From: GCA-2862585 sp963991165
GTDB lineage: Bacteria > Bacteroidota > Bacteroidia > Flavobacteriales > UBA7312
Direction: 5' to 3'
DNA: 30,646 nucleotides
Assembly (NCBI GenBank): GCA_963991165.1
Contig: CAXDOW010000011.1
Coordinates: 1 to 30,646 of the forward strand
Positions 23,555 through 30,646 of the stretch are shown here, in pieces. The position numbers and the translations under genes were made by a program. Position 1 is the stretch's first letter. Every line of letters begins with the position of its first letter. The notes below the pieces were generated by a model, which had not been told where the DNA came from, did not search any database, and saw nothing but the letters and a program-made list of their open reading frames with translations.

Positions 23555-24577
23555 CTAAAAATTAGGACAATTTATTGTTTCGTATGATTTTCCTTTGTAG
23601 CGACACGGTAGTTTGTAGGCAAACGAAAACTCATGTGCTCCTTGGGTATTACTGTTGTTGAGGTCGGAAATAGTGATGTCATAGCTGTAACCAAACTTCC
23701 ATGATTTTTGTTCAACACCCAATAGAACTATAAAGGCATCGAAATTTTCAGCACTTTGCCTTAGCCAAAGACCACCAACAATGGGCCCTTTTATGACGTA
23801 CATTCCGTAGTTAAGCTGCATGAAGTCTTGTTGCTTTTGGTATAATATATTAGGAGAGAACAAGGCCGCATTTTTTGGTCTATTTCCGGAATTTGTTCTG
23901 TAGGTGCCAAATCTGTTGAGAGGAAACGTGGCACCTATGTTAGCTGTAATTTTCATTGGTAATCGACTTTCGCCAATAAACCCTTGATCGGGTTGAGTAA
24001 TGTGGTGCGCAGCAAAACCAAAATAGTAATCAAATTGGTTGTTGGCACGACCAAAGCCCATAAAGCCAGCTGCAAAGTCAGGAAATCCTTTTCTGTCGGC
24101 ATAATTAGGAATATCCTCATTGGTGGGGTAGATAAAGCCCTGTACAGGATCAATCATATCACCAAATGTTAGACTCGTCCAGTCAATACCAAGTTGACGG
24201 TAGGCCGCCTCCAATCCAGTGTTTAAAATCAATCGTTTAGAAAGTTGCAGTCGATAGGCATAACTGGCACTAATGTGTGTCGTGTTTAAATTTCCAGCAC
24301 CAGCAACATCTTTGGCAATAGCAAACCCTAAACCACCACTCAACTTTTCTACAAATTGGTCGTAAGAAGCACTGTAAGTAACGTATGTTTTGCCGATAGC
24401 TGGCCACTGGTCTCTATGATTTAAAATAATTCTAGGACAAATATTAGTTCCCGCCATCGCAGGGTTTAAATACAAGGGATTAGCAAAGAATTGACTGAAT
24501 GCAGGATCCTGTGCTTTTGCATCATAAGAACTGAGAGCAAAAACCGATAAACAAAGCAGAAATGTGATTTTCTTCAT
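23555..24577 (-). CDS. PorP/SprF-family T9SS membrane protein
   Basis: The protein starts at the ATG at 24577 (340 residues); a GTG three codons upstream is possible. It has a signal peptide (about 1-22, ending DAKAQ), the family opening DPAFSQFFANPLYLNPAMAG, and NHRDQWPAI, followed by a barrel with alternating strands (GGLGFAIAKDVAGAGNL, ASYAYRLQLSKRLIL). PorP/SprF proteins are outer-membrane barrels that help T9SS substrates reach the surface. It ends CRYKGKSYETINCPNF rather than the more usual aromatic end. It lies divergent from porU and directly upstream of gldJ. Confidence 0.92.
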   Translation of the reverse strand: MKKITFLLCLSVFALSSYDAKAQDPAFSQFFANPLYLNPAMAGTNICPRIILNHRDQWPAIGKTYVTYSASYDQFVEKLSGGLGFAIAKDVAGAGNLNTTHISASYAYRLQLSKRLILNTGLEAAYRQLGIDWTSLTFGDMIDPVQGFIYPTNEDIPNYADRKGFPDFAAGFMGFGRANNQFDYYFGFAAHHITQPDQGFIGESRLPMKITANIGATFPLNRFGTYRTNSGNRPKNAALFSPNILYQKQQDFMQLNYGMYVIKGPIVGGLWLRQSAENFDAFIVLLGVEQKSWKFGYSYDITISDLNNSNTQGAHEFSFAYKLPCRYKGKSYETINCPNF

Positions 24578-24586
24578 TGTAAGCAC

Positions 24587-24746
24587 ATATTGTTAGTAGC
24601 TAACAAAAATATAAAAATTATCATAACTAGCTGTTGCTAACTGAATGATATGTAATAAATTGTTGTTTTATGTCGTTAGCTTAGTGTTTTTAAATTGTGT
24701 ATGTTGCTATTTAAATAGTAACTTTGGATAATTCATAATTCTTACT
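24587..24746. promoter_or_regulatory. Divergent regulatory region between porP/sprF and porU
   Basis: TGTTAG and CTAACA (24591-24596, 24600-24605) are paired around TAG. Further GTTAG or CTAAC copies occur near 24635 and 24675. A minus-strand TATTTTTG (24611-24604) could serve porP/sprF, without a clear -33. The plus strand has a good TAACTTTG element for porU (separate entry). Confidence 0.35.
24695..24726 (+). promoter_or_regulatory. Promoter of porU
   Basis: TTG (24695-24697) and TAACTTTG (24719-24726) match the Bacteroidota -33 and -7 elements, with a spacing of 21 bp. The -7 element ends 20 nt before the porU ATG, which implies a short leader. Confidence 0.6.
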
Positions 24747-27700
24747 ATGAAACAAAAATGTATTTTGTTCTTGCTGTTGATGGTTCTTGTTTCTAAGGCA
24801 CAATACACGCAATATTATTTTTTGGATTGGCAATGGCAAAATAACTCTCCAGCTTTGAACTTAACGGACTCTCACATCTTAAAATTCGACTTTTTGTTGG
24901 AAACGTATTCTACTGATTTTGATGTTAAGCTAGAGAATGCAGTATATGTAAAATGTGATTCTAATGAAATCGCATTTTTAGAATTCAAAGATGTCAGCTC
25001 AGAAATCTGTCTCGATTATCATTATGGCATTGAAAGAAAACACTTGAAAATTAAAGGCGAGCTTTTTCCATTTCGCCTAAACAATGGCAGGTATGAAAAA
25101 TTACTTTTTTGTAATATTTCAGTTTATATGGTCAATGATTTAATTACTAAAAGAGCTACATCGGCCATAGATCATTCAGTATTATCAACGGGAAAGTGGT
25201 ACAAAATAGCAGTAAATGAAACTGGAATTCATCAAATTTCTTATCAGGACTTTGTGGATCTCGGAATTGATATAGACAATATTAACCCAAATAATATCAG
25301 AATTTTCGGTCATCCAGGTGGTATGTTGCCTCTTCATAATTCAGAAAGTAGAGTGAAGGATTTGAAAGAACTATCCATTCAAGTAGTTGGTCAAAATGAT
25401 AATTCATTTGATAGTGATGATGTGGTTCTTTTTTATGGTCAATCGCCTCACCAGTGGATTTTTGAAACATCCCAATTCAAGTGGCAAGAACATTATTTTG
25501 ATGATTATACCTATTATTTCATAACAACTGATTTGGGTCAAGGTCAACGCATTTCCTCAACTCCTCAACAATCCTCATCTGATACACTAATCACGACCTT
25601 TGACGACTATAGGATTTATGAAAACAATGAGGTGAATTTTGTCAAGTCTGGTCGCGAATGGTATGGCGATAAGTTTGATTTAGTAGATACTAGAAATTAC
25701 AATTTTAGCATTCCACATTTGATAGGAAGTGTTTCTCTCAAAGCGGTGCTAGCGGCTAGAGCAACTTCTCCTTACACCTCTACTTTTAGCATTAGTTCAT
25801 CTGGTATGAGTCCACAAGATTATACTATTTCGCCTGTCACTGGAAATTATAATTATGCCAATTTATCTACGGTTGAAAATGACTTTTCTCCCAATGCAGA
25901 TAATTTCAATGTCGAGATAGAATTTAGCTCAAATTCGAGCACTTCTAAAGGGTGGGTGGATTATGTTCAAATTAATGCTCAACGAGCGTTAAAGATGAGT
26001 GACAATCAACTGTCATTTAGGTCCATCAATTCAGTTCATCCAAGCAGCAAAAGTACCTTTGAGTTGTCTAATGCCAGTTCCTCGGTTACTATTTGGGATG
26101 TCACTCACCCTCTTGAGCCACAGCGATTAATCACAGATATAGAAGGAACAACACTTAGCTTTTCAGTGTCTACCGATACCCTAAGAGAATTTATTGCATT
26201 TAATGGTGGCTATAAGTCGGTCACTTTGTCTGGGCAAGTGCCTAATCAAGATCTTCATGGCTTGAGAGGTGTCGACTATATTATTGTAAGTCATCCGCTG
26301 TTTTTGTCAGAAGCTCAGCGCTTAGCAGATTTTCATAGAACCCACAGCGGACTGACTGTCGAGGTGGTTACCCCACAACAAATTTACAACGAATTCTCAT
26401 CTGGTAGTCAAGATGTTTCGGCCATCAGAGATTTTGCTAAAACGCTTTATGAGCAAGAGCATTCATTAAAATACTTGTTGTTATTGGGAGATGCTTCTTA
26501 CGACCCTAAAAATCGTGTTGCCAATAATTCTAACTTTATAGTTTCTTATCAGTCTGAAAATTCAACAAACTCACTCTATTCCTATGTTTCTGATGATTTT
26601 TTCGCCATACTTGACCAAGGAGAGAGCATTTCTCAGAACGATGAACAAACGCCATTTTTAGATATTGGTGTTGGGCGATTTCCAGTTCAAACACCAGAAG
26701 AAGCTCAAAATATGGTTGATAAAGTCATTGCTTATAATTCAGAAAACGCTTTTGGAGATTGGCGTCTAAATATGTGTTTTGTAGGGGATGATAATGACGT
26801 GATAGAGACCGTTCATTCTTCTCAAGCAGAAGAGTTAGCCGACTATGTAAAGTCCACTTATCCCTTTGTTAATGTGGATAAAATATATTTAGACGCCTAT
26901 GAACAAATCACCTCTACAGGTGGACAGCGATGTCCCAGTGTTAATTCTGCTATTTCGGATGTTGTCAACAGGGGTATGTTTTTTATCAATTATACAGGAC
27001 ACGGAGGTGAGTTAGGATGGGCTCATGAACGAATTTTAGAAATTAATGATATTTATTCATGGACTAATGATAGCAGGTTCCCATTATTCATGACTGCTAC
27101 CTGTGAGTTTGGACGATATGATGACCCAGCAAGAATTTCTGCTGGAGAGCATTTGTTTTTGAGAGAAAATTCGGGAGCAATAGCTTTACTGACAACCTCA
27201 AGAGTAGTCTTTACCAATAGTAATCTAAATTTGAATAATGCCTTACTTCAGAATCTTTTTCCCAAGTCTACTGATTCTATTTTTCCTCGATTGGGCGATG
27301 TATTGATGAGAACCAAAAATACGGTTACTAATGTTGAAAATTCTAACCATAGAAATTTCACCTTACTTGGCGATCCAGCCATTACTCTTTCCTATCCACG
27401 TTTTGATATAAAACTGACCAATGTTCAGGATAGTGCTAAGGCCTTAGGGAAAGTCACTGTCTATGGTGAAGTACAACATAATGGTGCTAAACTCAACGAT
27501 TTCAATGGCTATGTTTTTCCTAAGGTATTTGACAAACGTAAAGACTATCAAACATTGGGGCAAGACCAATCACCTGTGCTTCTCTTCGATTTACAAAAAA
27601 ACGTCATTTTTAACGGAATGTCATCTGTAGAAAATGGAGCCTTTTCATTCACTTTTATCGTACCTAAAGACATTGATTATGACTATGGAAATGGAAAAAT

Positions 27701-28463
27701 TAGTCTATATGCTTTAGGTGATAGGAACGGTGTAACCTATGACGCTTCAGGATATAATACCCAACTCATTATAGGAGGAACTTCCAATAATTATGGAGAC
27801 GATTATACAGGTCCAGATATTGAATTGTTTATGAATGACACCAATTTCATAGCTGGCGGACTTACCAATGCAAATCCCAATCTATTCGCCCGATTATTCG
27901 ATCAAAATGGAATAAATACTGTTGGGAATGGTATTGGACATGATATGGTTGCTATTCTCGACGAATCGAGTACAAGCCCTATTGTTCTCAATGATTTTTT
28001 TCAATATGAAGCCAATAGCTACCAACGAGGTACGATTACATATCCCTTTTCTAATTTAGAAGATGGACACCATCAACTTACCGTCAAGGTATGGGATGTG
28101 TACAATAATTTTTCTGAGAGTCATACCGATTTTACGGTGGTCAATTCTTCTCAACTGACCATTCAGAATTTAATGAACTATCCCAACCCTGTCGTGGACT
28201 TTACGTCCTTCTATTTTGAACATAACAAAGCTCAGGAAGATTTGAATGTAACCCTTGAAATTTTTGATACACAAGGAAATATGGTTGTTAGCATACAAGA
28301 TCAGTTAAAGCCACAAGGATTTAGATATGGTCCGCTTACATGGAATGGAACATCATCATCTGGTGCAAACTTGCCACCTGGAATGTACATATACAGAATA
28401 GTAGCTCAAGCAACTGATGGAATGTTGTCATCTACTTCTGCCAAACTTATACTAATAAACTAA
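24747..28463 (+). CDS. porU: T9SS sortase PorU (C25-family peptidase)
   Basis: PorU removes the C-terminal sorting signal of T9SS substrates and attaches them to a surface anchor. The 1238-residue protein has a signal peptide (about 1-18), an N-terminal region of about 480 residues, and a gingipain-type (C25) catalytic domain. Inside it, LLLGDASYDP, VGRFPVQTPEEA, the catalytic His752 in YTGHGGE and the nucleophile Cys786 in MTATCEFG are visible. After Ig-like C-terminal parts comes its own sorting domain (NYPNPVVDFTSFYFEH, then GMYIYRIV and KLILIN), as known for PorU. Length is typical. porV follows 59 nt later. Confidence 0.96.
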   Translation: MKQKCILFLLLMVLVSKAQYTQYYFLDWQWQNNSPALNLTDSHILKFDFLLETYSTDFDVKLENAVYVKCDSNEIAFLEFKDVSSEICLDYHYGIERKHLKIKGELFPFRLNNGRYEKLLFCNISVYMVNDLITKRATSAIDHSVLSTGKWYKIAVNETGIHQISYQDFVDLGIDIDNINPNNIRIFGHPGGMLPLHNSESRVKDLKELSIQVVGQNDNSFDSDDVVLFYGQSPHQWIFETSQFKWQEHYFDDYTYYFITTDLGQGQRISSTPQQSSSDTLITTFDDYRIYENNEVNFVKSGREWYGDKFDLVDTRNYNFSIPHLIGSVSLKAVLAARATSPYTSTFSISSSGMSPQDYTISPVTGNYNYANLSTVENDFSPNADNFNVEIEFSSNSSTSKGWVDYVQINAQRALKMSDNQLSFRSINSVHPSSKSTFELSNASSSVTIWDVTHPLEPQRLITDIEGTTLSFSVSTDTLREFIAFNGGYKSVTLSGQVPNQDLHGLRGVDYIIVSHPLFLSEAQRLADFHRTHSGLTVEVVTPQQIYNEFSSGSQDVSAIRDFAKTLYEQEHSLKYLLLLGDASYDPKNRVANNSNFIVSYQSENSTNSLYSYVSDDFFAILDQGESISQNDEQTPFLDIGVGRFPVQTPEEAQNMVDKVIAYNSENAFGDWRLNMCFVGDDNDVIETVHSSQAEELADYVKSTYPFVNVDKIYLDAYEQITSTGGQRCPSVNSAISDVVNRGMFFINYTGHGGELGWAHERILEINDIYSWTNDSRFPLFMTATCEFGRYDDPARISAGEHLFLRENSGAIALLTTSRVVFTNSNLNLNNALLQNLFPKSTDSIFPRLGDVLMRTKNTVTNVENSNHRNFTLLGDPAITLSYPRFDIKLTNVQDSAKALGKVTVYGEVQHNGAKLNDFNGYVFPKVFDKRKDYQTLGQDQSPVLLFDLQKNVIFNGMSSVENGAFSFTFIVPKDIDYDYGNGKISLYALGDRNGVTYDASGYNTQLIIGGTSNNYGDDYTGPDIELFMNDTNFIAGGLTNANPNLFARLFDQNGINTVGNGIGHDMVAILDESSTSPIVLNDFFQYEANSYQRGTITYPFSNLEDGHHQLTVKVWDVYNNFSESHTDFTVVNSSQLTIQNLMNYPNPVVDFTSFYFEHNKAQEDLNVTLEIFDTQGNMVVSIQDQLKPQGFRYGPLTWNGTSSSGANLPPGMYIYRIVAQATDGMLSSTSAKLILIN

Positions 28464-28490
28464 AGCGTACGTTATAAGTATTATTAGTTT

Positions 28491-28498
28491 TATATTTG
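28491..28498 (+). promoter_or_regulatory. Candidate -7 promoter element before porV
   Basis: TATATTTG fits TAnnTTTG and lies 24 nt before the porV ATG. No -33 TTG at the usual spacing is seen, so porV may rely on the porU transcript, with this as a secondary start. Confidence 0.35.
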
Positions 28499-28522
28499 CC
28501 TTATTAACTTATTTAAAATAGA

Positions 28523-29722
28523 ATGAATTACTTCAAAATTTTTATTGCCATTCCCAGCTTACTTTTACTTTGTATGAGAGCAGATGCTCAAGTTGATGTA
28601 GGTGTTGATAACAAATTTCGACTAAACACGATTACCACAGCCGTTCCTTTTCTGATTATCAGTCCAGATGCCAAAGCAGGTGCTATGGGAGACGTTGGTG
28701 CAGCTACAAATCCTGATGCGATGTCAATGCACTGGAACCCTGCCAAATATGCTTTCGCCAAAAATGATATTGGGTTTTCGATTTGTTACACTCCTTGGTT
28801 ATCGGCTTTAGTTTCGGATATTAACCTCTCTTATCTTACGGCTTACAAGCGATTGAACAAAAACGAAGTGCTAGGATTTTCTCTAAGATACTTCAGCTTA
28901 GGAGAAATAAATTTTACCAATGAAAATAATGAATCATTAGGAACACACAGTCCCAATGAATTTGCACTGGATGGTGCCTATTCTCTAAAGTTATCTCCAT
29001 CATTTTCTACAGGAGTAGCATTAAGATATGTTTATTCCGATTTAACAGGTGGACAAAGCATTGGTTCTTTAGCCACTAAAGCTGCCAACACCGTTGCTGG
29101 AGATATTTCAGGATATTACACTAAAAACATTCGAATAGGAAAACAAGACGTTAATTGGTCATCAGGGATTAACATTTCAAACATTGGAGCTAAAGTTACC
29201 TATACAGAAACGGTTGATAAAGACTTTATTCCTACGAATTTAAGAATTGGAACTGCCCTTAGTACCGATGTTGACGAATTCAATCAAGTGTCGTTTGCTT
29301 TCGACATCAACAAGTTGTTAGTGCCAACGCCTGCTATCTACAATGATGAAGGGGAGGTAGTAAGTGGTAAAGATCCAGAAGTTTCTGTAATCAGTGGCAT
29401 TTTCCAATCCTTTAATGACGCACCTCGCGACGACCGTGAAATTAGAGAATTAATCTATTCAGTAGGCGCGGAGTATTGGTATGACCAACAGTTTGCCTTA
29501 CGGTCAGGTTTTTTCTATGAACACCCTTCAAAAGGTGATCGTCAGTTTCTTTCCCTAGGAGCAGGAGTTAGATATAACGTCTTTGGTTTAGATTTTTCTT
29601 ATTTGATTCCAGTTCAAGGAAGAGACGAAGTTGACAAAGCTAACCCTCTATCAAATACTCTCCGGTTTGCCTTAACCTTTGACTTTAGTGCTCTTGACGA
29701 CACCGACAAGGCAGAAAATTAA
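28523..29722 (+). CDS. porV: T9SS outer-membrane protein PorV (LptO)
   Basis: PorV is the outer-membrane carrier that receives T9SS substrates and passes them to PorU. The 399-residue protein has a signal peptide (about 1-23, ending RADAQ), then the family's TAVPFLIISPDAKAGAMGDVGAAT and NPDAMSMHWNPAKYAF. It continues as a FadL-like 14-strand barrel (IGFSICYTPWLSAL, LGFSLRYFSLGEI) and ends with LRFALTFDFSAL. Length is as expected. It lies next to porU, as in other Flavobacteriales, and 11 nt before ispF. Confidence 0.95.
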   Translation: MNYFKIFIAIPSLLLLCMRADAQVDVGVDNKFRLNTITTAVPFLIISPDAKAGAMGDVGAATNPDAMSMHWNPAKYAFAKNDIGFSICYTPWLSALVSDINLSYLTAYKRLNKNEVLGFSLRYFSLGEINFTNENNESLGTHSPNEFALDGAYSLKLSPSFSTGVALRYVYSDLTGGQSIGSLATKAANTVAGDISGYYTKNIRIGKQDVNWSSGINISNIGAKVTYTETVDKDFIPTNLRIGTALSTDVDEFNQVSFAFDINKLLVPTPAIYNDEGEVVSGKDPEVSVISGIFQSFNDAPRDDREIRELIYSVGAEYWYDQQFALRSGFFYEHPSKGDRQFLSLGAGVRYNVFGLDFSYLIPVQGRDEVDKANPLSNTLRFALTFDFSALDDTDKAEN

Positions 29723-29733
29723 AAGCTACACCA

Positions 29734-30213
29734 TTGGATATTAGAATAGGGTACGGATATGACGTTCATCAATTAGCAGAAGGAGAAGACTTCGTGTTGG
29801 GGGGAATATTAATACCCCACAGCAAGGGGGCCGTTGGACATTCTGATGCCGATGTGTTAATCCATACCATTTGTGATGCTATATTGGGAGCAGCCAACAT
29901 GAGAGATATAGGTTTTCACTTTCCAGATACGTCGGCCGATTACAAAGGTATAGACAGTAAACTTTTACTTCGCGATGTGATGGACTTAATTCGAAACAAA
30001 GGATACGAAATTATCAATATTGACTCTACCGTCTGTTTAGAAAAACCCAAAGTAAATCCTCATATTCCCCAAATGAAAACAGTCCTTTCTAAATGTATGA
30101 ATATTGATGAAAATCAGTTGTCTATAAAAGCTACGACCTCAGAGAAAATGGGATTTGTAGGACAAGAAATGGGCGTGTCAGCTCATGCCGTAGCGTTAAT
30201 TAAGCTAGTTTAA
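29734..30213 (+). CDS. ispF: 2-C-methyl-D-erythritol 2,4-cyclodiphosphate synthase
   Basis: IspF makes the cyclic diphosphate intermediate of the MEP isoprenoid pathway. The 159-residue protein has RIGYGYDVHQL (metal-binding Asp and His), HSKGAVGHSDADVLIH (metal-binding His), DIGFHFPDT and KATTSEKMGFVG, all family motifs. I use a TTG start at 29734, because homologues begin just before RIGxGYDVH and no in-frame ATG lies close upstream. It is spaced 11 nt after porV, so the two may share a transcript. Length is normal. Confidence 0.95.
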   Translation: MDIRIGYGYDVHQLAEGEDFVLGGILIPHSKGAVGHSDADVLIHTICDAILGAANMRDIGFHFPDTSADYKGIDSKLLLRDVMDLIRNKGYEIINIDSTVCLEKPKVNPHIPQMKTVLSKCMNIDENQLSIKATTSEKMGFVGQEMGVSAHAVALIKLV

Positions 30214-30346
30214 AAGGCATTCAAGGAAAAATAGTGTTCATTTCATGAAATCACTTTTAAACAGGAGATAGCTCATTCGAAATATCGAACATTAGTTTTA
30301 TTACAAGAGATTTTGTTGACAATTTATTTGATTAAGAAACTTGTCT
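30214..30346. other. Intergenic region between ispF and the PH-domain gene
   Basis: No gene is seen in these 133 bp. A weak TTCGA/TCGAA hairpin is followed by a T-rich stretch and might end the ispF transcript; the genes on both sides converge. No good TAnnTTTG element was found. Confidence 0.4.
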
Positions 30347-30646
30347 TTATAGATTATTTATAATTTCAGGATTTATTTTCTGTAAATCTTCAACAAATTT
30401 AATTTTGTGTTTTGGAGAAATTATAAGTTCATCAAACTTACCATATGTAATTTCGATTCGATCGAATGAGGCAGCTGGTGAAGAAATGATACTTGATGAT
30501 TTAGAAACTTTTTTCATTTCACTAATATTTACAGCTTTATATTTAAAAAAACCGCATTTTACATAAAGTTTTTCTTTCTCAATCTTGTAGGTGGTATTGA
30601 AAAACATATGTAAAATTAATCCGAATAAAATGATCAGAGCTAAAGT
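30347..30646 (-). CDS. PH-domain protein with membrane segment (YyaB-like), partial at window edge
   Basis: The frame stays open to the window end with no start seen, so the gene continues upstream. The visible 99 or so residues begin with a hydrophobic stretch (LALIILFGLILHMFF), then a bacterial PH-like domain: TYKIEKEKLYVKCGFFKYK, VNISEMKKVSKS, SSPAASFDRIEITYG, IISPKHKIKFVEDLQKINP. That pattern matches the small YyaB/PF06713 family, as judged by eye. An ATG at 30607 would cut the membrane helix. Function is unknown. Confidence 0.75.
   Translation of the reverse strand, partial: TLALIILFGLILHMFFNTTYKIEKEKLYVKCGFFKYKAVNISEMKKVSKSSSIISSPAASFDRIEITYGKFDELIISPKHKIKFVEDLQKINPEIINNL

Overview
The window comes from a member of the Bacteroidota, most likely a marine Flavobacteriales. 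The evidence is a set of type IX secretion and gliding genes (porU, porV, a PorP/SprF-family gene, gldJ), a secreted esterase with a C-terminal sorting tail, TAnnTTTG-type promoters, low G+C, weak ribosome binding sites and many lipoproteins. I assign no genus. No CRISPR array, insertion sequence or prophage gene was seen.

Layout. 1-2860 is accessory: a predicted T9SS-exported esterase faces two minus-strand genes for a lipoprotein and a small outer-membrane barrel. A tRNA-Val(TAC) with its own promoter and terminator lies at 2920-2997. From 3046 to 9900 a tight seven-gene minus-strand operon encodes a Glu/Leu/Phe/Val-type dehydrogenase, an MscS-family channel, a NhaD Na+/H+ antiporter, ExbB, ExbD, a TonB-like protein and FolC. 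From 9966 to 14340 a second minus-strand operon holds mostly uncharacterised envelope genes: a Cys-containing lipoprotein, two tandem copies of a probable beta-propeller lipoprotein, a CPAC thioredoxin-like lipoprotein, a four-helix membrane protein and an outer-membrane barrel. A small XRE regulator is divergent from it, and a near-palindrome overlaps the operon's promoter. AnmK (cell-wall recycling) and then a plus-strand acyl-CoA dehydrogenase-SLBB polysaccharide export-Wzz group follow. The right end is the T9SS region: murF, gldJ and porP/sprF on the minus strand, divergent from porU, porV and ispF, and then a partial PH-domain gene.

How the genes work together. The ExbB/ExbD/TonB set could energise outer-membrane transport, next to ion-handling genes (NhaD, MscS). 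PorU, PorV, PorP/SprF and GldJ export proteins and process their sorting tails; the esterase at the left end looks like one of their substrates. MurF and AnmK serve peptidoglycan synthesis and recycling, and the SLBB protein and Wzz serve surface polysaccharide.

The best candidate for an undescribed system is the XRE-linked envelope operon (9966-14827). A 1123-bp tandem duplication there has given the second propeller gene a start and signal peptide encoded, in another frame, by the 3' end of the first. The same 77-nt overlap joins the second propeller gene to the thioredoxin-like gene.
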